Shown: positions 51,987 to 61,157, counted from the stretch's first letter. The stretch is DNA of 64,000 nucleotides from Dyadobacter jejuensis (GCF_003149085.1 NZ_QGDT01000003.1:124001-188000); one strand, 5' to 3'. A program made the numbers and translations. Notes: generated by a model from the sequence alone, not told the origin.

Positions 51987-52940
51987 ATGTTGAATAAAAT
52001 ATTAAGTTTTTATGTCTTGATTCGATATGGTCGCTTACCTTCGGAATTGCGATACTATTATCGACACACCTACGAGTGCCAAGTGAGGCAGCTGAGGTAT
52101 ATTGTAAAGGACTACTTTACCAAGCCCAAGTATAAGGCATTAGCATTTGACGGGGAGTTTGCTCCAGAGTTGCAATTCGTGCTGCCCTTTGCCTATTGGC
52201 ATTACAAGAATGGAACCCTCAAGTCCACCGCGTCGTCTAAATATACCAAGGAGATGTACTTCTTCTCTGAGGATCATCAGGAGACTTTCGATACGCGATG
52301 TAACGAGGGGAACTACAATTTTGAAATGCCCAGGATCCTATACAGTCAGGATTACGACATGAAAAAATGGTTGGCAGTGCCTCTCAAGGAAAAGTATCAA
52401 AACGATGTGTATGTTTATGAAAAGCCTATATTGATTATTGCCAATCGGTACAATATGGAGTGGGACGGTCCGCCGGTTAGCTTTTTTAGTATTGAGTTGC
52501 TAGACTATATCCTCGAAAGATTAAGCAAGAGCTATCAGGTTATCTACAATCGGCCTCGCCCCCAGAACATCACCATGGACAATAGTGATATATACGATAT
52601 GGATGAGTATAGCTGGCTGAAGGCCAATTATCCAGAGGTGATACTGATGGAGGACCTCTACCAGGAGAATAGAGCTGGGGCTAATAATTTCAACCACCTC
52701 CAAATGATGGTTTATGCCAATGCAACGGATTTCTTATCTATTCACGGAGGTACGGCCACCTTGGCGAGTTATTTTGGTGGGAAAAACCTAATTCTGTCGA
52801 AAAAGGGGCCTGAACACCATTTTAAATGTTACGAGAAGCTGTACCCGAAGTTTTCTGGGGCCGAGATTTTTCACGCCAAATCCGATGAGGAGGTGAAGCA
52901 GATCGTTTTGGATCACTATCTAAAAGTGGTGGTAGAATGA
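51987..52940 (+). CDS. Unrecognised polysaccharide-locus protein, possibly a GT-B glycosyltransferase
   Basis: The product is about 317 residues from ATG 51987 (MLNKILSFYVLIRYGRLP); an in-frame TTG at 51939 would add 16 residues. There is no signal peptide or membrane segment. The C-terminal half has the look of a nucleotide-sugar-binding Rossmann domain: PILIIANRYNMEWDG, then SIHGGTATLASYFGG followed by LILSKKGPEHHFK (about 260-290), like the donor site of GT-B enzymes. I cannot place it in a named family. It ends overlapping the flippase start by 4 bp (ATGA), so it belongs to the locus; a role as glycosyltransferase or surface-sugar modifier is inferred. Confidence 0.6.
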   Translation: MLNKILSFYVLIRYGRLPSELRYYYRHTYECQVRQLRYIVKDYFTKPKYKALAFDGEFAPELQFVLPFAYWHYKNGTLKSTASSKYTKEMYFFSEDHQETFDTRCNEGNYNFEMPRILYSQDYDMKKWLAVPLKEKYQNDVYVYEKPILIIANRYNMEWDGPPVSFFSIELLDYILERLSKSYQVIYNRPRPQNITMDNSDIYDMDEYSWLKANYPEVILMEDLYQENRAGANNFNHLQMMVYANATDFLSIHGGTATLASYFGGKNLILSKKGPEHHFKCYEKLYPKFSGAEIFHAKSDEEVKQIVLDHYLKVVVE

Positions 52941-54277
52941 GTGATAAACAGAATGATGGATATTGGCTCAAATCGGGAATTCTCAACATTCTTCAGAATT
53001 TTTCAGGAGTTTTCTTCGGTTTCGGTGGCTTCTATATGCTCGTTAGAGTCCTTTCTAAGGACGATTTTGGAGTGTGGACTTTGTTTATGTCGGTTACTAC
53101 TATCGCCGAAGCCATTAGAAGTGGGCTCATTCAAAACGCCCTCGTTAAATACCTGTCGTCGGCCGAAGAATCGGAACACCCGGCTATCATCACCGCCTCC
53201 TCGGTTATTAGTATAATTATAACCCTAATTTGTATCGGGCTCATTTTTGTTTTTGCACCTTATCTGAGCACATTATGGTCGTCGCCTCAGCTGATGGGGC
53301 TGTTATATACGTATATGCTGGTGTATATTCTTTCGGGAATCCTTACTCAGTTCAATGCCATTGAGCAGGCCAACCTACAGTTTCAAGGCATATTTATCAC
53401 CAATTTTATACGTCAATTTATCTTCTTTGCGGTGGTATTATGGTCTTATGTTTTTGAGCATTCTCTTACCCTGATTACCCTCGTATGGGTACAAGCATTG
53501 GCGGCCCTAATAGGGGTCATGGTCGCATATGGGTTTGTCAGAACTTATTTTCGATTCGTTCGTAATTTGAGTAAGGCGTGGTTGCAAAAACTATTCGGCT
53601 ATGGGAAATATGCCTTCGGTACGGCTGTTAGCTCTTTACTGTCCGGAACCGTCGATCAGATGATGCTCGGGGCCATGCTCTCTCCTGCGGCCTCGGGAGC
53701 CTTTAATATTGCGGTGCGCATTACCAATCTAATCGACATCCCGGGCAATGCCATAGCGGTGGTGGTGTTTCCACAAAGTTCGCGTCGGATGGAAACCGAA
53801 GGTAAGAGTGGCATCAAGTATTTGTATGAGAAATCGGTGGGTACCACCTTGGCACTAGTGCTTCCTGGTGTTATATTCCTGTTTTTGTTTTCTGATTTTG
53901 TGATTCATTTTATTGCCGGCGAAAAATATGCCGACACCATCCCACTGCTTCAAGTAACCCTCTTGTATTGCCTGCTAATTCCCTATGGTCGACAGTTTGG
54001 TACCATACTGGACTCTATAGGAAAAACGAGGACTACTTTCTTGGTCGTACTGGGGACGACCATCGTGAACCTGGGGTTAAACTATGTCTTAATCAGTAAA
54101 ATAGGGGTTATGGGTGCCGCTTATGCTACACTTATTTCCAATATTTTGGGCTTCGCAGTGGCTCAAATCATCTTAAAAAGGGAAATAGGAGTTAGCCTAT
54201 GGGCTACGCTGCGGTTTATGTGGCAGTTTTACCCTGAGTTTTATGTCAAATATATTAAGGGACGAATAGCCCGTTAA
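52937..54277 (+). CDS. Oligosaccharide flippase (Wzx-like, PST/MATE family)
   Basis: A 446-residue membrane protein with about twelve to fourteen hydrophobic segments and the N-terminal FSGVFFGFGGFYMLVRVLSKDDFGVWTLF signature of the polysaccharide transport family (about 16-44). Wzx proteins move undecaprenyl-linked repeat units across the inner membrane. The gene begins 4 bp inside the previous gene end and is followed after 22 bp by the fucosyltransferase gene. Together with the Wzy-like gene at 49395, this makes the locus a Wzx/Wzy-type assembly system. Confidence 0.88.
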   Translation: MSDKQNDGYWLKSGILNILQNFSGVFFGFGGFYMLVRVLSKDDFGVWTLFMSVTTIAEAIRSGLIQNALVKYLSSAEESEHPAIITASSVISIIITLICIGLIFVFAPYLSTLWSSPQLMGLLYTYMLVYILSGILTQFNAIEQANLQFQGIFITNFIRQFIFFAVVLWSYVFEHSLTLITLVWVQALAALIGVMVAYGFVRTYFRFVRNLSKAWLQKLFGYGKYAFGTAVSSLLSGTVDQMMLGAMLSPAASGAFNIAVRITNLIDIPGNAIAVVVFPQSSRRMETEGKSGIKYLYEKSVGTTLALVLPGVIFLFLFSDFVIHFIAGEKYADTIPLLQVTLLYCLLIPYGRQFGTILDSIGKTRTTFLVVLGTTIVNLGLNYVLISKIGVMGAAYATLISNILGFAVAQIILKREIGVSLWATLRFMWQFYPEFYVKYIKGRIAR

Positions 54278-54299
54278 TTTATAAAACCAACGATCCACA

Positions 54300-55121
54300 A
54301 TGGTAGGAGTGAAATTTAATGGTCGACTAGGGAATCAACTTTTTCAGTATACTTTCTTTTTATATTTAAAGTCGAGGGATAGCAAAAAATATTATTTTTT
54401 TCCTAATCCGCATCATGCCAGTTTGGCCAAGTACTTCGATTTGGGGTTCTGGCCCAACTTTTATTTGAATAATAAATTGTGCTCGCTCCTGTTCAGGATG
54501 CTACCAAAGCTTTGGAAGTTTGAAGACGTATTCGTTCATAATTTTTTTAGTCCTAAGCCACATACGCCGGTCAACTTTACTATGTATCAGGGTTATTTCC
54601 AATCCGATTACTACCTCAAGCAACTACCTAAGCCCGCAAATTTCCGGCTCAAGGAACGGTACCGTGAGGAGTTTAGGAGGCAGTTTGGCGATTTGTTTGA
54701 TCATCATAAGACGGTAGTAGTTCATATACGCCGTACCGATTATCTTTCGTATGGTAAGCGGGATATTTCCTTGCCCATCGAATATTTTCAGCGTCAATTA
54801 GAAGCTATTGAGAATATTGACAGCTATAAGGTGCTATTTGTGAGCGATGACATGCCCTTCGTGAGGCAGTCATTCCCTGAAAAGCCTAACTATATTTTCT
54901 CTTCTAACTCTGAAATTATAGACTTTCAACTCATTCAAAATGCCGACGTAGCCATCATTTCTAATAGTACATTTGCTTGGTGGGCGGCCTATCTTTGTCC
55001 AAAAACCAACCGGGTAATTGCGCCCGAAAATTGGTTTGGCTTCCGAATTGGTCGGGAGCATCCAAAGGGTATCATGACCGATCGCTTCGAATGGAAGGCC
55101 GTGTTGCCGGCTATTTCATAA
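54300..55121 (+). CDS. Alpha-1,2-fucosyltransferase (GT11)
   Basis: A 273-residue GT11 enzyme. The N-terminal KFNGRLGNQLFQYTFFLYL (about 5-23) is the GT11 start, HIRRTDY (about 142-148) is the GDP-fucose-binding motif, and NSTFAWWAAYLCP (about 223-235) is the third family motif. It transfers fucose from GDP-fucose in alpha-1,2 linkage to a galactose or similar acceptor of the repeat unit. No GDP-fucose synthesis genes are in the window, so they must be elsewhere. Its end overlaps the convergent GT4 gene by 11 bp. Confidence 0.92.
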   Translation: MVGVKFNGRLGNQLFQYTFFLYLKSRDSKKYYFFPNPHHASLAKYFDLGFWPNFYLNNKLCSLLFRMLPKLWKFEDVFVHNFFSPKPHTPVNFTMYQGYFQSDYYLKQLPKPANFRLKERYREEFRRQFGDLFDHHKTVVVHIRRTDYLSYGKRDISLPIEYFQRQLEAIENIDSYKVLFVSDDMPFVRQSFPEKPNYIFSSNSEIIDFQLIQNADVAIISNSTFAWWAAYLCPKTNRVIAPENWFGFRIGREHPKGIMTDRFEWKAVLPAIS

Positions 55122-56214
55122 GTGAAACGTATAGGGCTAGGGTTTCTTTTATAGATTTTTCTATAGGGAAGTCTTGCAGCCGTTTATTGCCCCGTTGTAC
55201 GAGCTGAGTACGACGATCGGGCTGAGCGAGAAGCTGGTCTATTTGTTCAATAAAATCATCGAGGGAGTGGGGTTGGAAATAGGCCACAGCCGATTGGGCT
55301 ATCTCGCGGAAGCAGGGGGTGTCGCTGAGTAATACCGGACAATTCGCTTTAAAGGCCTCCAAAATGGGGAGTCCAAAGCCTTCGTGCAAAGACGGATAGA
55401 CGAAAATTTCGGCTCGGCTATATAAGGTATTGAGTTGTTCGTCGGTAACTTGTACATGTTTTACCTTCTGGGTGAGCCCGAGCCTGTGCAAGAGCTCTTG
55501 GTCGGCTATGCCCAGGCGTCCACCTCCTGTCAAAATTACTTCAAGTTTAGGATATTTCTGGGATATAGCCTTAAAGGCGTCAATGAATAAGTAGAAATTT
55601 TTGTATCCACTTCTGTCCCCCACATATAGCAAATAGCTGTCAGGAAGGCCTTCGACCGGGGCGAACTCCAAGGGTTGTTTCAGGTCTATGCCATGGTATA
55701 TGACCCTAATTTTATCCTCGTCGACCCGATGATAGCGCATCAGATCGGACTTGGTCGTTTCCGAAATGGCTATGATGGCATCTGCCCTTTCTATATGCAG
55801 GCGTTTGTTATGGGTGAGTGGATCCTGGGCCCAAAAGTATTCGGGTAGCTTCTCATACGTCATATCATGAATGGTGGTCACCATAGGCTTTTTGAGGTCC
55901 TCCAAAAAATAGGTGTCATAATAGGTCGGATGGAAAAGGTCGAAATCATCCTTTTTTACCAGGCGATGGCTATAGGCTTGATTGGCTTTATAAAGCAAAT
56001 CGGATAGGCGGTGATGGCGCAATAATGGACTCATAAACCGATCCAGCTCATTTCCCGATGGACTCAAATAGTGGTTTTGACTATAAAGAAGGCCCACCTC
56101 GCTGCTAAAATCGGTCGATTGTGCGATTTGTTGTACAATATTGGCAAAATATCGACTGATTCCCCCATACCTTTGGGTGGTGAATTTCTGGTGATCAAAC
56201 AGTATTTTAGGCAT
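55111..56214 (-). CDS. Family 4 glycosyltransferase (GT-B)
   Basis: A 367-residue GT4. RYGGISRYF (about 15-23) is the N-terminal acceptor-side GG loop, YVGDRSGYKNFYLFIDAF (about 196-213) begins the C-terminal Rossmann domain, and HEGFGLPILEAFKANCPVL (about 278-296) carries the E-x7-E retaining motif. It is cytoplasmic or peripheral on the membrane and probably adds a hexose to the repeat unit. It is encoded opposite to the fucosyltransferase, with an 11-bp tail overlap. Confidence 0.9.
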   Translation of the reverse strand: MPKILFDHQKFTTQRYGGISRYFANIVQQIAQSTDFSSEVGLLYSQNHYLSPSGNELDRFMSPLLRHHRLSDLLYKANQAYSHRLVKKDDFDLFHPTYYDTYFLEDLKKPMVTTIHDMTYEKLPEYFWAQDPLTHNKRLHIERADAIIAISETTKSDLMRYHRVDEDKIRVIYHGIDLKQPLEFAPVEGLPDSYLLYVGDRSGYKNFYLFIDAFKAISQKYPKLEVILTGGGRLGIADQELLHRLGLTQKVKHVQVTDEQLNTLYSRAEIFVYPSLHEGFGLPILEAFKANCPVLLSDTPCFREIAQSAVAYFQPHSLDDFIEQIDQLLAQPDRRTQLVQRGNKRLQDFPIEKSIKETLALYVSLMK

Positions 56215-56421
56215 CGTGTTTTTCGCTGAGTATGCTATGGGTTGCTTAGTAGAGTCCCGTTATTTCTGTATGTTGATTCGAAATAGTTCGGTAATTTAGT
56301 TAGGAAAAGTGAATTTATTAACCCCCATACTGAAGTTTTTGTAATACGGTAGGAGCGCATGCTAAGGAAGGGGCGTCTGATAGGGGAGTGACCAGCCCAT
56401 TTGCCTGGTTCAGTCGATAGC

Positions 56422-57486
56422 CTAGGCTTGTTTCGAATTCGAAATTAAGGCCACCTGCCTACTGTTTTCTTTCAACATAGCCACCCCATCACGGGTGCTC
56501 ATAAAAGGCAAGCCCTTAGTTTGGTGGTTCATCATACTAATGGTGTACAATAGGTCCAGATGCTTGATAATCTCACCCCAAGCATAAAAAATAGAATGTT
56601 TTGGATCGTACATATGGGTGGGCTCACTGCCGGCCCCATTGAGTTCTATGATAGAGAATTGCTGACCCGCACGCAGCTCCTCCCAGGAGTTGAACTTGAT
56701 GTCCATACGTCCAAAATAGAATTCCGGAATAGAATTGCATACCGCATTGATACTTTGCCTGAGCTGTGCATCGGCTCGGGAGGTGAAGTCTACAAATTTT
56801 GATCCTCGGCTATGGTTACCATAGGGGACTAACAGTTTCTGTTCGCCCTTGGCTAGTATATGATCCATAGATGCTCCATACATTTTTTGTAGCTCCTCCA
56901 ACTGAAGCAAAAAACGGGGCTCCGCCATCACCAACTGCTTGATGCTGCTAATTCCGTCGCCGGTTATTGTCAAAAATTCTTTTCCGACAATCCCCGTAAT
57001 GGTGCCTTGAGGCTCTCCTGGTATCCGCGTATAAAAAATACCGATTTCATGTGGGTAAGAGATGTACTCCTGAATTAAAAAGTCAACTGCTACATTCTTT
57101 AAATAGTCTTCCAGATCTTTCCGATTCTTTACTAGCTTTACCATCATCCCCCTTTGGCCTATATCGGGCTTTGCTATAAACGGGAAGTCTATACCTCGTT
57201 TTTTTGCCTCTTCAGCTACAACTTCTGCCCTGGTATCAGGGACGAAAAGCAGGGTTTTGGGGTAGTAGGCATTGGGAAGTAAGTCGTAGATCTGCTTCTT
57301 ACTTTCCAGTAAAAACCCGCCGTTTTTGATCAGCGGGTTCGCAGTGTTAAAGAAAAAGAAGGATTTCGCCTTTGCTGCTAGAAATAAATAATAAGGTAAC
57401 ATAGGAGCATAGACCACGTTGAAAGGCCAATACTCCCAGTTGAAAAGTCGGATAAGGAAGCGCCTTACCCATAAAAACTGATTCAT
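56422..57486 (-). CDS. ATP-grasp domain protein
   Basis: A 354-residue ATP-grasp enzyme. A hydrophobic N-terminal third (about 15-50) precedes the fold: DFPFIAKPDIGQRGMMVKLV (about 104-123) is the first nucleotide-binding segment, FLIQEYISYPHEIGIFYTR the adenine-binding strand, and SIIELNGAGSEPTHMYDP the Mg-binding Asn/Glu block. This resembles D-Ala-D-Ala ligase-like COG0189 enzymes that join an acid to an amine or thiol. No substrate is clear. Its ATG overlaps the NRDE gene stop by 4 bp (ATGA), so the two are translationally coupled, with the NRDE protein first. It ends about 200 bp from the GT4 gene. Confidence 0.82.
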   Translation of the reverse strand: MNQFLWVRRFLIRLFNWEYWPFNVVYAPMLPYYLFLAAKAKSFFFFNTANPLIKNGGFLLESKKQIYDLLPNAYYPKTLLFVPDTRAEVVAEEAKKRGIDFPFIAKPDIGQRGMMVKLVKNRKDLEDYLKNVAVDFLIQEYISYPHEIGIFYTRIPGEPQGTITGIVGKEFLTITGDGISSIKQLVMAEPRFLLQLEELQKMYGASMDHILAKGEQKLLVPYGNHSRGSKFVDFTSRADAQLRQSINAVCNSIPEFYFGRMDIKFNSWEELRAGQQFSIIELNGAGSEPTHMYDPKHSIFYAWGEIIKHLDLLYTISMMNHQTKGLPFMSTRDGVAMLKENSRQVALISNSKQA

Positions 57487-58226
57487 AAAAGGCTGGTATC
57501 GTATTGAGAATGCGGAATTAAAGGGAGTTGTTGCCGATGGTCTTCTTGCTTGATCAGATCGAGGTATTGTACCTTGGTATAGTTTGTATCCACCTCAATA
57601 GAAGTAATACTTACGGTGAATACGGTGCCACTTCTGTTCATCATCAGGTCGTTATGAGGATCCCCATCCCCAGTAAATTGGTGGAATTTAACGATGGATT
57701 GCTGGTCTATATTTTTCTCCTCCGACAGCCATTGCTCAAACCAGCTTTCCCTTTTATGGATAATTGGCTGGGTATACAGGGTGGTCGACGACCAAATGTA
57801 GGTCCCCGTTGGGTCCAATTGCCGGGTGTACGCTACAGTACCGTCCCAGCGACATTCAAAAAGACCAGTGTCAACACGGAGTATTAAGGTAAAAGGTTCG
57901 ATCCCTTCTAGTTGATACTCCTTAAATGCCGTTAGAGGCTGATCGGCCGCTAAAATGTCTAAGAATACGAGGCCGCGACTCCTCCTATAGGGCGGCTGAG
58001 GTACATGGCCCTTAAAGGCCCCATTGAGTAAGACGGCCGTAAAGCCATTATCCTTGGTGCCCACCCAGGAGCCTCCTGCCTGGCTATCCTTCGGGAATAT
58101 ACCTTGTTGATTGCCGGACAGAGGCCATATTTGGGGAGCCAAAGCCAAAGAACGCGTATGTTGCTCATCCCGGTTGGAGGTGAGAATATAGCCTTTAGGC
58201 GTCGGTAAGTAGGTTACAGTACACAT
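57483..58226 (-). CDS. NRDE (TANGO2-like) family protein
   Basis: A 247-residue protein with the diagnostic start MCTVTYLP...LTSNRDEQ, where N-R-D-E sits at about 18-21 and Cys2 is the conserved candidate nucleophile of an Ntn-type hydrolase fold. GSWVGTKDNGFTAVLLNG (about 67-84) is the second conserved block. The TANGO2 family is thought to act in heme or acyl-CoA handling, but no enzymatic activity is firmly established. The gene is coupled to the downstream ATP-grasp gene. Confidence 0.9.
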   Translation of the reverse strand: MCTVTYLPTPKGYILTSNRDEQHTRSLALAPQIWPLSGNQQGIFPKDSQAGGSWVGTKDNGFTAVLLNGAFKGHVPQPPYRRSRGLVFLDILAADQPLTAFKEYQLEGIEPFTLILRVDTGLFECRWDGTVAYTRQLDPTGTYIWSSTTLYTQPIIHKRESWFEQWLSEEKNIDQQSIVKFHQFTGDGDPHNDLMMNRSGTVFTVSITSIEVDTNYTKVQYLDLIKQEDHRQQLPLIPHSQYDTSLL

Positions 58227-58265
58227 ATTGCACTAAAAATAATCAAAATAAAGTAGATCCGTATA

Positions 58266-58808
58266 TTATTTGGCCAATACCTTCAAGGAGATGGTCAGAT
58301 CGTCGGAAAGGGTAAAGCTTCGGCCACCCACATGATAAGACCGCCTATTGAGAGGTAACTCACCTGTAAATAAGTAACCTCCACTTTGTTCTTTGACGGT
58401 AAAGGGAATGGATACGGTTTTGGTCACGTCTTTAATGGATAGATTTCCAATCATGACATACTTGCCCGCACTTGTCTGGCTTACCTTGGTACTTACAAAG
58501 TGCATTTTAGGGTATTTCGTCACGTCAAAATATTCTTCTTTCTTTAAATGGCTATCTCGAAGATTATTGTCGGTATCGATAGATGCCGTCGGTATATATA
58601 CATCGAAAGAGGCCGTAGTCAGCGATGCTGGAGAAAAGTTGATGGTGCCTTCTATTTGTTTAAAGTAGCCTGTGGTGGTAATACCTAAATTTTTAATATT
58701 AAAGGCGAGTTTGGACCCGTCTGCGACCGGTTTGATCACTTGGGCCGTGGCCGTGTTAAAGGCGACCATGGCGCATAATACCATCATACTTAATGCGATT
58801 TTTTTCAT
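58266..58808 (-). CDS. YceI-family periplasmic protein
   Basis: A 180-residue protein with a signal peptide (to about TATAQ, residue 22) and the YceI lipocalin-like fold: SKLAFNIKNLGITTTGYFKQIEGTI near the start, the DSHLKKEEYFDVTKYPKMHF block (about 85-104) and a C-terminal DDLTISLKVLAK. YceI proteins bind polyprenyl chains such as polyisoprenoid quinone precursors in the periplasm. It is followed upstream on the same strand by the DM13 lipoprotein gene at 25 bp and the barrel gene, suggesting one operon of three exported proteins. Confidence 0.9.
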   Translation of the reverse strand: MKKIALSMMVLCAMVAFNTATAQVIKPVADGSKLAFNIKNLGITTTGYFKQIEGTINFSPASLTTASFDVYIPTASIDTDNNLRDSHLKKEEYFDVTKYPKMHFVSTKVSQTSAGKYVMIGNLSIKDVTKTVSIPFTVKEQSGGYLFTGELPLNRRSYHVGGRSFTLSDDLTISLKVLAK

Positions 58809-58832
58809 TTTTTTGTTCGTTTAGTTGTTGAT

Positions 58833-59255
58833 TTAGTTAAGAAGTGCGCTGCCAAAGAGTACATTGAACTGTTGGCAGTGAATGAGGGCATACTTATAGT
58901 TGCCGAAATCGATGTTGTTAGGTAGGACATACACTTGGGTTCCATTTGTCGATTTGAGGGCGCCTAGGTCGATGAAGTTACTGGCCTTAGTGTCGGTGGC
59001 CAGATATACATGCAGGTCGGGCCCGTTATTGGCCATTAGGTTTTCGAGCACGAGCGAAGAAGTACTGCCACTCGTGATGATTTTGGCATTCCCTTTGACG
59101 GTCTCGCCTGGGGCCGAGACAAAGACTCCCTTTTGGGCAGTTGTGGCGGTGGTGTCTACCTCTTCCATAATAGGGGTGTCAGGGGTATTGATATCTTCAT
59201 TTTTACAGGACCATATCGCTATTGCGAATAGTGCCAAGATGCTTAACGTTTTCAT
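58833..59255 (-). CDS. DM13-domain lipoprotein
   Basis: A 140-residue lipoprotein with the lipobox A-I-W-S-C17 and a linker, then a DM13 domain (about 45-138): GETVKGNAKIITSG, NGPDLHVYLATDTKA (about 78-92) and YALIHCQQFNVLFGSALL, with one conserved Cys in the last block. DM13 domains are predicted redox or cytochrome-like domains found with DOMON and other surface proteins. The neighbours YceI and a barrel suggest a small periplasmic/outer-membrane redox or lipid-handling set. Function is not established. Confidence 0.85.
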   Translation of the reverse strand: MKTLSILALFAIAIWSCKNEDINTPDTPIMEEVDTTATTAQKGVFVSAPGETVKGNAKIITSGSTSSLVLENLMANNGPDLHVYLATDTKASNFIDLGALKSTNGTQVYVLPNNIDFGNYKYALIHCQQFNVLFGSALLN

Positions 59256-59278
59256 GAGTAGATTGTTTGTTGATGCTA

Positions 59279-60016
59279 TTAAAATTGATAGGTAAGTCCC
59301 AAACCGAAGTTATTGGCCTTATTGCGGAATCGGTCTATCTCTGTGCCGTCCCCAGCGATCTGTACGATGTCTTGGGTTTGATACTCGGTAAATAAAAATT
59401 GGTAGATGGCTCTTACACCCCAGTTGCTGTTAATTTTGTATTTTAAGAAAAACTCGGAGTTCAAAGAACCTCTATCATGATCACCAGTAAGCAGTACATT
59501 GAAAACGGTTGGTTTGGCCGAGGGTTCGGTCCTTAAATTACCATTGCTCTGTAAAATGGCCGACGAACTTCTCCCGAAGCTAGCGCCAATCAGATCGATA
59601 TTAAATCCTGCACTTAGTCTCGAATTAAAGTTATAACCTAGATTAACGGTGAGGTTTAGTGCATTTACCAAAGGGCGTTGGACGGACAAGGTATCCCAGT
59701 TTTCAGTTTGCTGGCCGGCAAAAAAGATTAAAAATGGGGTGGTAAAGGACCGGGTCAAACTGGCTGGCCCGGCGGTAGTATAATCTAACTTTTTTCCGAA
59801 GGCTGTGGTTAATCTGGCGCCAATACCGGCTTCTATCCTTTTTTTCTTACCCAATCGCCAATTATGAACATAGGAAAGTGCGACCGTTCCGTTGGCACTC
59901 CCCACGGTCGCGGCGAAGTCTACCACTTTGAGGGGTGAGGCGTCGTGGGTAGACTGCCCAAGGCTGGGAAGTGTAAGCCATAAGGAAAGACATACGAGTA
60001 GTAATGAGGTTTTCAT
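59279..60016 (-). CDS. Putative outer-membrane beta-barrel protein
   Basis: The product is about 245 residues from ATG 60016 (MKTSLLLVCLSLWLTLPSLG), which gives a clean signal peptide; the longer 60076 start does not. The body alternates short strand-like stretches with Asn/Asp-rich turns (VALSYVHNWRLG, LNLTVNLGYNFNSRLSAGF, NNFGLGLTYQF at the end). The last residue is Phe after a Tyr-Gln, as expected for the BAM recognition signal of an outer-membrane barrel. I do not recognise a specific porin family. It is first in the minus-strand unit with DM13 and YceI. Confidence 0.7.
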   Translation of the reverse strand: MKTSLLLVCLSLWLTLPSLGQSTHDASPLKVVDFAATVGSANGTVALSYVHNWRLGKKKRIEAGIGARLTTAFGKKLDYTTAGPASLTRSFTTPFLIFFAGQQTENWDTLSVQRPLVNALNLTVNLGYNFNSRLSAGFNIDLIGASFGRSSSAILQSNGNLRTEPSAKPTVFNVLLTGDHDRGSLNSEFFLKYKINSNWGVRAIYQFLFTEYQTQDIVQIAGDGTEIDRFRNKANNFGLGLTYQF

Positions 60017-60138
60017 TGGTTTTTGATTCAGTTTGATTGATGTACGATAATTTAGTTTTAGGGCATACCTGGTCACCCCGAATTCAAGCAGCGTTTTCAG
60101 GTACTATTGGAAGCAGGTTTGGCTTTTTTAATTCCCGC

Positions 60139-60639
60139 TTATTGAGTGATGGCTTGTCGGTACTTTAGGGTCGATACCGCTACTCCAAACTCCTTAGGAA
60201 GGGGGTGTACGCAGACTTGTCCCCATCCGACCCTTATAAGGGCCATATGATGTACCGTATGCTCTATATTGTAAATGAGTTCCCTATAGTAGGTAGTCGT
60301 GAGGCTGATGGGCTCGGAGCATTGCAAATTATAATCCGATATCAGAGTCATCACTTTATCCTCCTTCGCCACGCTATTTTCAATTTTCTTCAGCATTTCC
60401 AAAGCAAAAGCCGGCGATGTTTCGATTTTGTAGTCCCGCTCCCTTAATTCATAGTTAACCGTTCCTACCTGGTAGCCTTTTTCAAGTTCTTGAAAAAGTT
60501 CTATAATATGTCTTATATGCTGTCCTATACTCGCATTGGAGAGGGCGGAAAGAGCCATACTGTACTCTTGAGGTTCGAGTTGCTCAATAGCATACTTTAG
60601 TTGATAAATTAATTGACGTATCGGCTCTTTTAAGGTCAT
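60139..60639 (-). CDS. DinB-like family protein
   Basis: A 166-residue DinB-superfamily four-helix-bundle protein. The candidate metal-binding His residues lie in ASIGQHIRHIIELFQEL (about 50-66) and NIEHTVHHMALIRVG (about 128-142), separated as the family requires. DinB-type proteins bind a divalent metal and act in thiol or stress-related reactions; no specific activity can be assigned. It stands alone between the barrel gene and the DoxX-like gene, on the same strand as both. Confidence 0.8.
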   Translation of the reverse strand: MTLKEPIRQLIYQLKYAIEQLEPQEYSMALSALSNASIGQHIRHIIELFQELEKGYQVGTVNYELRERDYKIETSPAFALEMLKKIENSVAKEDKVMTLISDYNLQCSEPISLTTTYYRELIYNIEHTVHHMALIRVGWGQVCVHPLPKEFGVAVSTLKYRQAITQ

Positions 60640-60746
60640 GGGGTAAAGGCTGTAATAATTTTTTGTTTAAATGATACCTTCCTAGGGTTTAAGGCCTATG
60701 GATGGGACCTTAGATGAAAATGTAAATAAAATAATAAGGACCGATA

Positions 60747-61157
60747 TTATTCTTTACCATTACGAAAGAATCGGTCTTTAAGATGCGTGAGTTGTTCTTT
60801 TTTTATAAAAACTAGAAACAAACAACTCAAAAACACCAAACAAGCGTATAGGAAAAGCTGACCATTATCGTCCTGAACCACTATCCCAAGCTGGGTGAGA
60901 TGGGCTCCAATGGCTCCAGTCATTACTGCCAAGCCTAGCAAGGCTCCTAAGGCCGTGGTGGCTGGTATGAGCAACAAGACGATGGCTATCGACTCGGCTA
61001 CCCCACTTCCAATCCTCCCCCAAGGCTCCATGCCCAAGGTACTGAAAATATATACGGACTCGTCGGCAGCCGAAAACTTAAAGAATAAACTTTGAAATAA
61101 TATAATGGCAGCAACGCCACGAAGTATCCAAGTAAGAATTGGGGATTGTTTTTTCAT
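60747..61157 (-). CDS. DoxX-like membrane protein
   Basis: A 136-residue protein with four hydrophobic segments (about 6-25, 45-68, 75-95 and 105-125), resembling the DoxX/DoxD-like family of small membrane proteins. WILRGVAAIILFQSLFFKFSAADESV is the N-terminal DoxX pattern. Some DoxX members form part of quinone or thiosulfate-handling complexes; here a redox or stress role is possible but not shown. The gene is 59 bp downstream of the small zinc-finger gene of the sigma-factor pair, so it could belong to the regulated set. Confidence 0.8.
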   Translation of the reverse strand: MKKQSPILTWILRGVAAIILFQSLFFKFSAADESVYIFSTLGMEPWGRIGSGVAESIAIVLLLIPATTALGALLGLAVMTGAIGAHLTQLGIVVQDDNGQLFLYACLVFLSCLFLVFIKKEQLTHLKDRFFRNGKE

